DNA of 64,000 nt from Elephas maximus indicus (taxonomy: Eukaryota; Chordata; Mammalia; Proboscidea; Elephantidae). A program made the translations under genes and the position numbers. Location: contig NC_064820.1 in NCBI RefSeq assembly GCF_024166365.1, positions 135,056,001 to 135,120,000 on the forward strand, read 5' to 3'. The notes under the pieces were generated by a model that saw nothing but the letters and a program-made list of their open reading frames with translations, was not told the DNA's origin and did not search any database. This document shows, in pieces, positions 37,406 through 50,303 of the stretch (position 1 is its first letter; the number at the start of each line of letters is the position of its first letter).

Positions 37406-37582
37406 TTGAAGGGCTTTTCTCCAGTGTGGGTTCGGATGTGGTTGTTGAGGGTGGTGGCCCCAGCAAAGGCGCGACCGCAGTAGCCGCACTTGAAAGGCCG
37501 GTCACTAGAGTGCGTGACCACGTGGTTCCTCAGTTCTGAAGGTTGGGAAAAGGACTGGGAGCAGTGACCACACTGGTAGGGT
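37406..37582 (-). CDS. PRDM6: PRDM6 exon, zinc fingers 2 and 3
   Basis: A 177-nt exon encoding about residues 499-558. It holds two classical C2H2 fingers. Finger 2 has C503, C506, H519 and H523, starting [16 protein letters not shown]. Finger 3 has C531, C534, H547 and H551, starting [16 protein letters not shown]. They are joined by SSDRP, and finger 3 is followed by the standard TGEKPFK linker. The acceptor is TTTGTTTCAG and the donor is a perfect GTAAGT, on the minus strand. One base completes Arg499 and two bases of Lys558 remain for the last exon. These two regular fingers are the likeliest DNA-contacting part of the protein, by family knowledge. Confidence 0.97.
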
Positions 37583-37944
37583 CTGAAACAAATAAAGATA
37601 CTGCCTGGTCATTATTTTCTACGTTAGTCAATGGAATTGAGCACCATGAAGGAAGGGCCAAAATTCTGGGTGACATTTCCCAACTTTTTAAATGGAGCAT
37701 AAAGCTTTGGGTGCTGGATTCCCATTGGTTTTCTTGTTGCCACTGGAACTAAATGCACAGGACTGCTGAGAGACATTAATTCCCAAACGAAGATTCCTGC
37801 CCAATATGAATCACACCATCTCAAGAAACTCTAATTTCTTGTTTTTATTACCCCCTAAAAATATTTTCGTTCTCATTGAAGTACAGGCTTGACTAAGAAG
37901 AATGTTAAAAGAGAAAATACGTAATTGTCTCTTATGCTTCCATG

Positions 37945-38075
37945 GCACTTTTAACTTTTCAAAGTGCTTTAAAATCATTTATCTAGTTTAATCTTTACAA
38001 TCATCTGCTGGGACAGAAAAAGCAGTTATAATCTCCAACAGTCAGTTCAGAAAACTGAGGAAAAACTCTCCTCAC
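37945..38075 (-). repeat. MIR-like fragment
   Basis: 'agtgctttaaaatcatttat', 'tttaatctttacaatca' and 'aaaactgagg' in reversed MIR order. Confidence 0.45.
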
Positions 38076-39875
38076 AGGAAATAAGGTCTTGATGCAAAGG
38101 TCACTCTTGGGTATTTGGACCCTATTCTAAGCGCCAGGCAAACACCCAGGCAAGTAAGCAAGAGCATGTGTGCTTCAATAAATACTAAACTGCCTTGAGG
38201 TCTGTTGATAGCACAACTGCTGGCGTAGCACAGACGAACATAGATATACACCCAGATATGTCTCTTTGCAAAAGAAATCTGGTCTTGAAACACGCTCATA
38301 AATCCTGACTTCTGCTTCTGAGTCCTCCCCACCCCCCACCTGCCCCATATTTACCCATTGGGTCTTTTTCCTGAATCTCAGCTCCCCAGTTTAATCTGGT
38401 AGCAAGAAATGATTTATAGCAGCACAGAAATGATGGTTGCAGAAGGAGGGCTCTGATGTAAAAGCAAATAGAAGGAAGTTGTGACAAATACCTGATAATT
38501 AGCAAGATTACCAGAGAACATTCTTTCTAGCTCACAAGAAGTAAATCAATTTTTGGTTTTCATAAAATAGATTAAAATTCTGTCTTCTCTACAGAAATTC
38601 TTTTGCTTACTTAAGAAGAATCTGGTGAGTGATGTAAAACCTGGGAATTTTCCCAATTCAAAGCTATTTCATATCATTCCTTGACAGGGCTCTAGTTTGT
38701 TTATCAAAAATTTTTCTTAAGAAAATTATATAATCTTTTGTGAGGGATATTAACAGCACTCCCCAGGCCCTGGTGTGTGGCCCAGACCTCCAGGCTGCAT
38801 TTAGAAAGCCAATGGCTAAAGCAGACTTAATTGTTGTACCTTTAACAAATGCATAAGCTCCCAAAGACCAGAAACCAAAATGAAGGGCTAGGGGAGGATG
38901 GTGACCACGCATATACAACAATTAAGTGCAAAATAAAGTGTACCCTCTCATTTGTCAAGTAAAGTGCTTAATTGTGGCTACTTGCCTCACTGAACACAAA
39001 TACTATTATTTTACCAGGCTTCAGCACGCTGAACACTGATTGTAGAATTTTTTAGCTTGATTAATAGTCCAGGATTAGTCAATAACTCAATACTATACAA
39101 TTTTAATTACTTACATTTAGAAATCTATCTAACTGCTCTCGAACAAGTTTCAGGGAAATATATAAGAGTCCTTGGTAAGAAGTTTATCAATCTTGACAAA
39201 TTACACGTGCATTTTATTACAATTATAAAATAATGCTTTGAAAGCCAATAAAATTATATGTAGATGAAAATGTCCGCCTGCCAAATTTGTTCTTTGTAGC
39301 AACCATTAACCTTTTTTTTTGTGCAGGTTCCTCAAAAAAGAATTCTCTCAGGGGTGGTTTTTTTTTTTTATGTTATTGCAGATTATAAACAAAATAATAT
39401 ATTAATATATTCTATATCCACTGACAATTGATTTTTCTAATAGTGAAGGGACCATTAACATTTATTAGCCTCTGGTTATCTCTTTTTAATAGCTATCACA
39501 ATAAACAATAAGTCACTAAATAAAACCAATTAATCTTTTCTTTTTTTTCTAACACTGCTGTCAAAAGTTGGGGTGATTTATTTCCTATAGTCAGAAGTCA
39601 ATCCATCCTTTTTATGTTAATAGTCACAGTGGCAAAGATTTACACACCGAAGAGCAGAAATAACCACAGAGAAACTTATGCTGAATTTTTACATCACGGT
39701 AAAACCAATGATTTGTGTCTAGGGTTTCATCTAAGGACATAAGAATACACTGAAGACAATTAAATCTTCAAGCCCAAGAGCTGAACTTGGAAAACATTAC
39801 CACCACTATAGAATCTCAAGCTTCACAACTTCTTTTGAGACAGCAGGCCACAAGACTTAAGACTGTGTTTATGTT

Positions 39876-40120
39876 TGTTTCTATTAAACCAAACCAGTTG
39901 CTGTCAAGTTGATTCTGACTCATGGTGATCCCATGTATATCAGAGTGCTCCATAGAGTGCTCCACTGTGCTCCACAATGTTTTCAATGGCTGTAACCCTT
40001 CAGAAACTTATTGCCAGGTCCTTCTTCTCAGGCATCTCTGGGTGGGTTAGAACCACCAACCTTTAGATTAGCAATTGAGAGCTTAACTATTTGCGTGATC
40101 CAAGGAGCCATGTTTCCATT
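39876..40120 (-). mobile_element. AfroSINE, long form, with target-site duplication
   Basis: The element (39886-40110) is flanked by TGTTTCTATT (39876-39885) and TGTTTCCATT (40111-40120). Its right flank touches the 3' end of the RTE relic that follows. The 'gtgctccatagagtgctcca' stretch is a small internal tandem duplication. Confidence 0.9.
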
Positions 40121-41830
40121 GTTACTGTTGTTGTTAGGTGCCGTCAAGTTGGTTCTGAGTCATTTAACCCTATGTACAATAGAACAAAATACTACCCAGT
40201 CCTGTGCCATTCTCACAATTGTTGCTATGTATGAGCCCATTATTGTAGCCACTGTGTCACTCCATCTCGCTGAGGGTCTTCCTCTTTTTTGCTGACCCTC
40301 TACTTTACTAGGCATGATGTCCTTCTTCAGGGATTGATCCCTCCTGATAACATCTCCAAAGTACATGAGATGAAGTTTTGTCATCCTCCCTTCTAAGGAG
40401 CATTCTGGCTGTACTTCTTCCAAAACAGATGTGTTTGTTCTTCTGGCAGGCCATGCTATATCCAATATTCTTCACCAACACCATAATTCAAATGCATCAA
40501 TTCTTTAATCTTCCTTATTCATTATTCAGCTTTCACATGCATATGAGGCCACTGAAAATACCAAGGCTTGGGTCAGGTGCACTTGAGTACTCAAGGGGAC
40601 ATTTTTGCTTTTTAACACTTTAAAGAGGGCTTTTGCAACTGATGTGTCCAATGCACTTCATCGTTTGATTTCTTCACTGTTGCTACCATGGGCATTGCTT
40701 ATGGATCCAAGTTAAATGAAATCCTTGAAAACTTCAATCTTTTCTCCGTTTATCATGATGTTGCTTACTGGTCCAGTTTTGAGGATTTTTGTTTTCTTTA
40801 TGTTGAGCTGCAATCCATACTGAAGGCTATAGTCTTTGATCTTCATCAGTAAATACTTCAAGCCCTCTTCACTGTCAGCAAGCAAGGTTGCATCATTTTC
40901 ATATTGCAGGTTATTAATGAGTCCTCCTCCAATCCTGATGCCATGTTCTTCATATGGTCCAGCTTCTCAGATTATGTGCTCAGCATACAGACTGAATAAG
41001 TATGGTGAAAGGATACAACTCTGACACACTCCTTTCCTGATACCATACAGTATCCCCTTGTTCTGTTTGAACGACTGCCTCTTGGTTCATGTACAGGTTC
41101 TGCGTGAGCACAATTAAGTGTTCTGAAATTCCTACTCTTCTCAATGTTATCCATCATTTGTTAGGATCCACACAGTCGAATGCCTTTGCATAGTCAATAA
41201 AACACAGATAAACATCCCTCTGCTACTCTCTGCTTTCAGTTAGGATTCATTTGACATCAGCAATGATATCCTCATTCCATGTCCTGTTCTGAATCCACCT
41301 TGAATTTCTAGCAATTCTCTGTCAATGTACTGCTGTGACCACTTTTGAGTGATCTTCAGCAACATTTTACTTGTATTTGATATTAATTATATTGTTCGAT
41401 AATTTCCACATTCTGTCGGATCACATTTCTTTGGAATACTCATAAATATGGATCTCTTCCAGTCAGTTGGCCAGGTAGCTGTTTTCTGAATTTCTTGGCA
41501 TAGACAAAATATCTCAACTGGTATCCCATCAACTCCTGGAATGTTGTATTTCGCTAATGCCTTCGTTGCAGCTTGGACCTCTTCCTTCAGTACCATCGGT
41601 TCTTGATCACATGCTACCTCCTGAAATGACTGGACATCAACTAATTCTTTTTGGTACAGTGATTCTGAGTGTTCCTTGCATCTTCTTTTGATGCTTCCTG
41701 CACTTCTATTCGCATGACCTAATTTACCACCTCTCAATTTACAACTGAATGTCCTCTGAGGCACAGAATTAGTTGCCATTATCCCACTTTTTATTCTGAT
41801 GAGTAATTTCTCCATAAATTTTTCAAGGTC
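40121..41830 (-). pseudogene. RTE-clade LINE relic, reverse transcriptase region
   Basis: Second RTE copy, reversed. On the minus strand the 5' part encodes an open 142-codon stretch (41387-41815) including KYNIPGVDGIPVEIF; then DYAKAFDCVD near 41170-41200. The catalytic YADD is degraded to YEND (near 40890). The 3' end reads 'cttgacggcacctaacaac' on the minus strand. Frames are broken, so the copy is dead. It sits antisense-neutral in a PRDM6 intron (same strand as the gene). Confidence 0.85.
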
Positions 41831-43351
41831 TGGCCAAAAATAAGACTTTAGTTTATTAAACTTTTGGCTACAAATTCAACTCCAAATTGAAAATACAGGC
41901 AGCAGATTTTGTCTACTTTTGATGTGTCAGACTAGAAGAAGCATATGGGGACTGAGATCCTTAAGTGCTGAGGCAACTTTACTCTTTCTAGGAGCTCATG
42001 TCATTACACAACTAAATGGGCATCTCCTTTCTAAAACACTTATTAACCTCAAGTCACTACACACATACAATTTTTCACTCTTCTCAAAGCACACAAAATG
42101 AGCGTTCCTCACAAAGGGACAACATCTTACACCCGGAAACAGTTTATGGCTCTTTTGCTACTTGAGGCCCTTAGCAGTGTTGTTCAATAGAATGATTTCT
42201 GAGTGATGGAAATATTCCATATCTGTCCTATCCAATGCAGAAGCCACTAGCCACATGTAGCTGTTGAGCACTTGACGGGTAGCTAATACAACTGAGAAAC
42301 TGAAGTATTGTTTTACTTAATTTTGATTAACTTAAATTTAAGTCGCCTCATGTGTCTAGTTCCAACACAGAAATAATCAAGCTCCATGAAAAACCAGAAA
42401 GTGCTCCACACTCAATAAAGAAATAACTAAAAAACAGTCAAAGCCTGGTTGATTTAGTTATCGTATATCAAGGCTGTTAAAATTTTAAGCTGAAAGAAAG
42501 CAGTAAAACAATTTTGTACATCCTCTCACATTATCTGTAGCTGGCAGCTCCTCTGCCAAAGATTACTCTAGTAAATGTGCACTTCATTTGCTCTGAGTCT
42601 GTAATTGGTTTGCTGTACACATAGGAAAGGGATGAAACATTTAACAAAACTAAGAGTGGTTTGGTTTCAAAATATTAATCCTTCTTTGATTTTTATTTCA
42701 TGGCATGAAAGCCCCCAGGACAAAAGCTGTTTAGTTGGGGCCACATTCTCTGTTCCTTATTCCGTGTCAGCAAGTCCAAGTGAAAATCTCCTGAGACTTC
42801 AAAGGGAGCACTACTTAGGTCACTGCTGGCCATGTGCAGTGTGAAAAGAACTTAGCTCTGTGTAAAAAAAAAATTAAGGAGAAGGAGATTTCAGGGAAGT
42901 TACAAAAGTGCAGAGCCAAAGGGCCTGGAGAACGTCGAAGGCTAAAAGGAAGATAACCTTCACACTTGGAGGGAAAAAACCAAAAAAGCAGAACCCAAGA
43001 ACAGGATACATTCCAAAGAAACTATTATGGGGATGGATTATCTCCAGGCTCCTCCCACCAAACAGCACCTTCTAGAGTCACTTGCCCCTCTGGTACCACC
43101 ATCCAATTACAAACAATGACGCTTGAAAAACAAATATGAACAGCTGATGGTGCCAGGGTTGCTGAAAGCAGACCTTCCCATGTGGCACAAACAATCAAAA
43201 AAGGAGAAAGGAAAAGAAAAAGGATGCAAATTAAACAAAGTAAAGATAAGCATTATAAAAACACTTTCTGCAGAAAATAAAAGAGAACATATTCATCAGA
43301 AAATAATTCACCATGATTGAGGGCTTTGCTTACCCCTTTTTGGAGCGCCAC

Positions 43352-43368
43352 CCCCCCCCCCCCCCCGC
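43352..43368 (+). repeat. Poly-C tract
   Basis: About 17 consecutive C, inside a PRDM6 intron; G-run on the transcript strand. Confidence 0.9.
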
Positions 43369-43737
43369 CTCAGTGGGACTGCTGGGAGTTTCTGCAGCAG
43401 AAAAACAAAAGAGAAAAGGGATTTCTAACTTCTGGTTCAAACACAAGTGAGTCGAGCTGCCCTGGCATAGACAATAAGCTTATGCAAAACCCAAAAGTTT
43501 ATGAAGTCCCTCAATAAAATATTGGTTAATCTAGATTCCAATACCTTCTTCCCTTTGAATTTGCTCAGAAGAAGAAAAAGTCAGTAGCCTGGGGTAAAGG
43601 AAGAAGAGAATTTTTGTTTTTGTTCGTTTAATATTAACAAATCAAAACCATGAAATAACAATTCTATGGCTCCTGGACCCTCTTGGGTGTGTTTTTGTCT
43701 TTAGTGCTGATTCCCACCTTGCTAGGTCAAATTTTTT

Positions 43738-44715
43738 TTTCCTTTTTTACTGTGCTTTAAGTGAAAGTTTACAGTTCAAGTCAGTTTCTCATACAAAAAC
43801 GTATGCACACATTTTTATATGACTCTAGTTGCTCTCCCTGTAATGTGACAGCATACTCCTCCTCTCCATCCTGTATTTCCCATGTCCATTCAGCTATCTC
43901 CTGTCCCCCTCTGCCTTCTCATCTCTCCTCTGAACAGGAGCTTCCCACAAAGTCTCATGTGTCTATTTGAGCCAAGATGAGCTCTCCTCACCAGTATCAT
44001 TTTATGTCTTATAGTCCAGTCTAATCTTTGTCTAACGAGTTGGCTTCTGGAATGGTTTTAGTTTTGGGCTAATAGAGAGTCTGGGGGCCATGTCTTCTCG
44101 GGTCCCTTCAGGCTCAGTCAGACCATTAAGTCTGGTCTTTTCACTAGAATTTGAGATCTGCATCCCACTTTTCTCCTGCTCTATTAGGGACTCTCTGTCG
44201 TGCTTCCTGTCAGGACAGTCATTGGTGGTAGCCAGGTACCATTTAGTTCTTCTGGTCTCAGGCTGATGTAGTCTCTGGTTTATGTAGCACTTTTGTCTCT
44301 TGGGCTCATATTTTCCTTGTGTCTTTGGCGTTCTTCATCCTCCTTTGCTCCAGGTGGATTGAGACCCATTGATGGCCGCTTACTAGCTTTCAAGACCCCA
44401 GACACCACTCACCAAAGTGGGATGCAGAACGTTTTCTTAATAAACTTTGTTATGCCAATTGACCTAGATGTCCTCTGAAAGCATGGTCCCCAGACCCCTG
44501 CCCCTACTACTCTGTCCCTCAAAGTGTTTGGTTGCATTCAGGAAACTTCTTAGCTTTTGGTTTAGCCCAGTTGTGCTGACATCCCCTGTATTGTGTGTTG
44601 TCCTTCCCTTCACCGAAGACAATTCTTGTCTACTATCTAGTTAGTAAATATCCCTCTCCCTCCCTCCCCACCCTTGTAACCATCAAGGAATGTTTTCTTC
44701 TCAAACAGAAATTTT
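43738..44715 (-). mobile_element. L1 3' end, 5'-truncated
   Basis: The minus strand reads the same 3' UTR as the L1 at 19955-24665 (for example 'actaactagatagtagacaa' and the final 'gtatgagaaactgacttgaa'). Only the 3' UTR remains. Confidence 0.8.
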
Positions 44716-46619
44716 TTTCCTGCATTTGATGTGAACACGACAGTGGTGAAAAATGCTGAGTCTGGCATCCCTGGGTGTCCACAGATCTGTTCCTTTAAAT
44801 CAAGGCATAGACTTTGTGATGGACCCTCACGTGAAAAAACTCATGGATGTAGACACACAGTCTCTTTGATGAAGGTTCAAATGTCTGGGATTTCATGACC
44901 AAACATTCAATTCACTGAATAAAAAAATCTTTTGGATCTAAGATTCTGGGGCCTGTTTCAAATTCAGGCCTGTTTGTAACTCTAAGCTGTTTATCTTCTG
45001 ACTTTGTCTTTTGTGTCTCTCTTGCCCCTGGTTCTAACAAGATTTTCCTATCAAAATAAAAGCGTTTGAGTTTTTCCAAATAGATGAGAGATGTTTTCTG
45101 ACTTTTAGGTTCTATGTTTTTTTTTTACCATTTATGGCTGAATGGGCACAAACTGCCAAAGACTAAAAGCCAGCTGATTTACGGAGTCGATCATTAAAGA
45201 ATATATACTTATATTCGGGAGTCGGAAGTCTCCACATGGATAATAACAGAAAAGCTTCCAAATTTAGCTACCATCGTGATCAAACTGACTGTTCCATTGT
45301 GCTTCTATACATTTCCCATATTTAGCAATTCACGCATGTGGCTAAGAATTATGAGATTACCTTTTCCTTTCAAACTTTCTGGTACAAAGGTAGGCATCCT
45401 AGGCTCTGGAATGAAAAAGGGCTATTCCAGTCTTATGTTCTAAAAGAAAATTACCTCTCTAGAATGAAGCTAGTGGGTCAAAGTGACTGGACATTTCTCT
45501 CTATTTCCTCATTATCCTCGGAAATCAGCTCAGACCTGATGGTACAATTCAAGCATCTCCACATCAACACTAAAAAGCTTTGTTCTTCATGACTGATTTT
45601 TTAAAGTCATAATTCTTAATTTTAATTTATTCATGAATGATGAGAACCACCTCTCAGGTCTTCACCAACAAGCACAGGGAAGGGAGAAGTATGGTCCCAC
45701 TGCTGGAGTCATTCCTTCCAACTCTGGTTATTTACCCAGATAGCAAGCACCCATTACTTCACCTTATCTGGGAAGTCCTGGCCACATGACACCTGGGCTT
45801 CTGAGTCAAATAAGCCCATCAGGATCTAGTACAGGAGGGGAGTCTCATACTACCTGGATTTTTGCCAGTAATTCCAAATTAGTTTAAAATCAGCATTTAT
45901 TCAGCGATCTCTCATAGATGTTATTTTGTCCATGTACATTTTCTACACTATTATTTTACAAAGTAGACTTTATAGGGACTTAAACCATAATATAAATATG
46001 ATTTTCTAAGTGTAACTACAGTCAGACAAAATAGTCTGCTTTCTACTTATTCTGCCAGGTTTTCATTGCTTTATGTGACATTCGGCATGAAGTCATGTCA
46101 TACTCAAAGCTAAGCTTTGAGTTCCAGAATTCAGAAACTTTTAATCATGATTTTATCTTACCTTGCACATTCATTTATTACATTGCATCTACAATGAATC
46201 TGTGCACATCAGAGATCCTTCCCTCTGCACTCACTCAATTTATAAAGCATGTTTATAGCAATAAGATTTTCATGCATCTTTTCTATTAAAAAAATCAAAA
46301 TGTTTTATGAACTTAAAATAGATAAGCTACAAGAAGGGCAAAAATTTTAACAACCCTTCTGAATGAGGAAAATATTTTCAAAACTTTTGTATCACCTCCA
46401 GAGCTAACAGGACTATGATGTGCAGAAATCTGTTGATAGTTTCACCAGGAGCATTCCTTCTATTGAAAGTCAAAGTTTGTGAAGATACAGCCCTGACGTA
46501 AATGTTGCAACCTTATTGTCAGCAATGCTTGATTCTGAGCAGTGGCTATTAGAATGGCACAAGTAACTGCATATATACATATAAATGTGCATACGTACTC
46601 TAAAATTATTATTACTTTC

Positions 46620-46645
46620 GAAAATATACACACACACACACCCCA
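46620..46645 (+). repeat. AC microsatellite
   Basis: 'tatacacacacacacacc' type run. Confidence 0.85.
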
Positions 46646-47769
46646 CCACATCTCCATTCTCCCCGCCCTTGCTTGGCTTTTTTGGGCATACTGCTGTATC
46701 CTGCTGAGTTGAAGCAGGAAACCCGAGTATATATTATTAAATAAGGATAGCTGAGTGGCTTGCTTAAGGTTAAGCAGTGGTGAAATTAAGAAACCATTCA
46801 GGAGTCCTGTTTCCCAGTCTCCTATTCTCATTATAAATATTATTTTCTGTTTTATAGTCAACATGCATTTTCAAGGCTATTCTTAGATATTTTGGTTTAA
46901 TCAAAGTTTCATAGGACATGAAGGAGAGATAAAACACAAGCAATCCTTTCTTATTGAATTAATTTCATTTTTGTCTTTTGCACTGCCAGCTATCAAGGCT
47001 GTCGAATAAACTGGTTTTGATTCATAAATAATAGTTCCATTATATCTACTGTGCCACTCGTCAGAGTACCTGAAATTTTAATTCACTTGTTCAGCTAAAT
47101 TTCATCCTCAGTTCATGGCCATAAAATTCTTTATTGACAAACTTTCAAACCAACTTTGACTCTGAGGTATCTAGTCAACATTTTTCTTCTGTGTGGATAT
47201 TAGTTTATTGAATAAGTGGCATCTGTTTTCCTCCACATCACTAGCAGAGTAGGTATTTCCTTTTGACAGCTTAGCAGGATTTATGGGTTTGCATGCTCTG
47301 AAGAAAAACACTACTAAGCAAAAAATTCCAATTCATTACCTCTTTCTACTTAATTAAGTTCATACCCACGGCACACTGGAGGTGAACCCTGAAACGGCCG
47401 TGACAGCAGCAGAGCAGCAAGCTATATTATCTTTGGAAGACAGAGAGGATTCTAATTATCCTGACCTCATTTTTCCGTCTATGATATTCATAAATGTTCC
47501 TCCCATTTTGCTCCCCTTTAGACTTAGAACTGTCTAGAAAGCAAGTACAGATTCCTTGTCTGCAGTCACCAGCCCATTCACGCAGCTCTAGTAACAGTGA
47601 AGTTGAGCAATGCCCCAGTGTTACTCTCGGACCTTCCAGAACACACACACCTTTCATCACAGGGTCTTCCCAGGGATGCATCTGGAGGAGGCAACTGGAA
47701 GCTGGCTGGAAGGCAAGCAGTGGGTCTCACTAAGCAAACACCCCGGGAGCAGTAGGGGTCAGACTTTAC

Positions 47770-48112
47770 CTGTCGGGGTTCTGAGTACACACGTGCATCT
47801 GTAAGAGGATCCGCTGTGTGAAAGTCTTAAAGCACTGGCCACATTTCCAAAGATGCCAGTCACTGAACTCTGAGTGGAGCTGGCTTGTGGAAGTCGGGCT
47901 TGCAAGAACTCGCTGGTTTTTCACGTTGATTTGGTTAAATCCTGATTCGATGGGCCCAGACTTATCCAGGAGAGAGAAGTTCCTGCTGCACGGAGTCTGC
48001 GGGAAAACGACGGAGCGCTGCTGCGTGGCCGGGGACAGTTTGCTGCCCTTGTTGAAGGACTGCAGGGAGTCTTGTCTGCACATGGCTTCCATGACCGTTG
48101 AAGGGACATTTA
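47770..48112 (-). CDS. PRDM6: PRDM6 exon, inter-domain linker and zinc finger 1
   Basis: The largest PRDM6 exon in the window (343 nt), about residues 385-499. It begins by completing Leu385 and reads [16 protein letters not shown], then a Ser/Gln/Asn-rich linker with no recognisable fold ([20 protein letters not shown]), then zinc finger 1, [20 protein letters not shown]. In this finger C475, C478 and H491 are in standard spacing, but the fourth ligand position is unusual: the next candidate is a Cys two residues after the His, not a His three to five residues on. The acceptor is TTCTCCTAG and the donor GTAAAG. The ATG inside the exon is not a start; the frame is open through the upstream splice site. 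Confidence 0.96.
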
Positions 48113-48924
48113 CTAGGAGAACAGCAATATTTTTAGAAGATCAGTTTTACTAGCCCTTAAAGTAAGAAAAATAACATGCATTTAAAAAAAAATTCCTTTA
48201 AGTCAACATTTTTAAAACTTGTTTTTCTGGACTCACAATTAACGTAATAACACACAGCTTGATGATTATTATCACAAATTAATATGTCAATCAATGCCTA
48301 TCTATTTGGCATTAGGATTGATCTGACATGATCTTTGCCTTCACGGAGTTCACCTAAGACCTGAGACATATAAGACTCCATAATGAGGCTCCACATTGCA
48401 CCTTGGGTCTGATGGGCACTCAGATGGAGGCACAGTAATGGGGTAGTAAGCAGGGAGGGTTTCCCCAGAAGGTAGCCTTGAGCAGCACAGAAAAGGTGAG
48501 TTCAACTTGGCTACATGAAGGATTTAGGCCTTCCACCAGACCTTGCCAGCACACAACAGGTATTCAAGGAAAGCTGGCTGCAGAAATGAAGGGAACAATA
48601 TGAAAGACAACTGGAGACAGGAATAGTCTGGCATGCTGAGGGAATAACAGGGAGACAGGCTGACCCAGCAGGGGAGAGGTTCTTGACACTGTGGGAATAA
48701 GAAGAGTATAGGGGTGGGCAGGCCTTAAAAAAAAAAAAAAAGCTTTAAAAGTCCAAAAACATAAACTGATAAAAAGACTTTAGTCCTAGGAAACAGACAT
48801 AGCCTGTTCCTGAGCAAAGGACTAGCATGAAAGAAGAATCTGTGCAGAGCGGGCCAGAATGAGGTATGTCTTAGAAGCAGGGTGCACAGTGGATGAGGTA
48901 AGTGTGGGAACCTACAAGGTACGG

Positions 48925-49265
48925 TGCTTGCAACTCAGGCTTAGTTTTGAACCCTGACTCTGTCTTTTATTAGCTGAGTGATTAGTCAAGTTATTAATCT
49001 CTGTGTACCTCAGTTTTCTCACCTGTAAAATGGGGACAGTGGTAGTAATAATTACAAAAATAAAGCAGCATGGCCTAGTGGTTGAGATGTCTTAGATTTT
49101 ACCCAGCTCCACTATTTATTAGTCTTGCTACTTCAGGGAATTATGGAACATATCTATACTTGACACCGTCCTTGGTAAAATGTAAAATGATGGCTCTAAG
49201 GATTAAATGAGATAATGCATAGATAACATTTAGCAAAGAGCTTGGCCCATGGTTGACACAAAATA
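48925..49265 (+). repeat. Two adjacent MIR copies
   Basis: Copy 1 (about 48940-49045): 'tacctcagttttctcacctg', 'taaaatggggacagtggtag'. Copy 2 starts near 49070 with 'gcatggcctagtggttgaga' and includes 'aaggattaaatgagataatg'. Confidence 0.65.
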
Positions 49266-49989
49266 GATGTTGACCTCCATGACCCCTGGTTTCCTTATCT
49301 TTAAATCCCTTTTCTGAGATTTAAATGAGGTGACAAAATGCTCATTATAGGGCCTACATGAGCAGTAGCCACCATTTCCATAATAGGACAGGAGACTGGA
49401 ATGGAGGGAAATGGACCTAAACTGGGTTGATGGCAGTGGAGAAGGAACTAGAAGCATGAAACAATTTTGATAAGGAAAATCGAATATACTTGAAAACTGA
49501 TTTTCTTCTTCTAAAGTTGTTATTGGATTAATAATATTATCAAGTGTTCACTGGTTATCCATAGGTCCAGGGATGATTAAAACCCAATACACTTAAAAAT
49601 TACTGTTCTTTTAAAAAGTTAACCACTGTGTCAGGAAAATGTATTTATTGCTCATTTCAAGGGTTAGAGAATTTAAAAGTTACAGAGCGGTCAAGAGAAG
49701 GAAATTTGAGACCAAAAAATTTTTTAAAGGATGATTGGCAAAAAGACTGGTGACCTAAGAAACAAAATGAGGCTGTTCGTCAGTGGTTCACGGCCACACG
49801 GAGGGATGAACTGGGAGCTCTCCTCCTGCCCTGCTACAGACCACTGTGAAGATTCTTACGGAGTGTGAAGACACAAGTGTCCTCAACTGTGAAAAGGGAA
49901 TGGTACAGGAACACGACTCCAGGGTGCACTGTGCTTGAGTGGACCGGTAGATGCCATGTGTGGGGGCACAGGAGGGTTAAGTTCCTGCC

Positions 49990-50115
49990 ATTACTGGTAT
50001 TAGCTGGGCAATCCTAGACAAGTTATTCAGTCTGTGTGCCTCAGTTTTCCCATCTGTAAAATGGGGACAGTGGTAGTCATAAAAATAAGTATGGCCTAGT
50101 GGCAACATGGCATAC
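49990..50115 (+). repeat. MIR fragment resembling 48998-49090
   Basis: 'tgcctcagttttcccatctg', 'taaaatggggacagtggtag', then 'atggcctagtgg'. The junction with the start of a second MIR-like head looks like that at 49045-49085. Confidence 0.6.
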
Positions 50116-50303
50116 CACCACTACAGTATGCTCTTCTTCTCAGAAAGCATTGGGTACAAATAATCACATGTATTAAATGGATCCAATAAAAAGAAAGGCT
50201 GTGCCCACAGGGCACTGTCAGCCTGGCACATCCTGTCTTTGGAAGGAAAAACAAAGCATGCGAATCAGTCCTGGAAGGAGCCTAGAGATGTTTAATCAGC
50301 AGT

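Larger units (their letters stand above)
37583..47769 (-). other. PRDM6: PRDM6 intron between zinc finger 1 and zinc finger 2/3 exons
   Basis: Contains an AfroSINE (39886-40110), the minus-strand RTE relic (40121-41830), an L1 3' end (43738-44715), a 17-base poly-C tract near 43352 and an AC repeat near 46622. 38080-39880, 41840-43730 and 44720-47400 show no recognisable young repeat and no coding signal. Confidence 0.85.

Noticed and set aside
41387..41815. 142-codon minus-strand ORF as a possible gene
   Set aside because: It is the reverse transcriptase part of the RTE relic, not a host gene.
43352..43368. G-quadruplex in the PRDM6 transcript from the poly-C tract
   Set aside because: A single homopolymer run without three further G-runs in clear spacing; folding cannot be argued from sequence alone.
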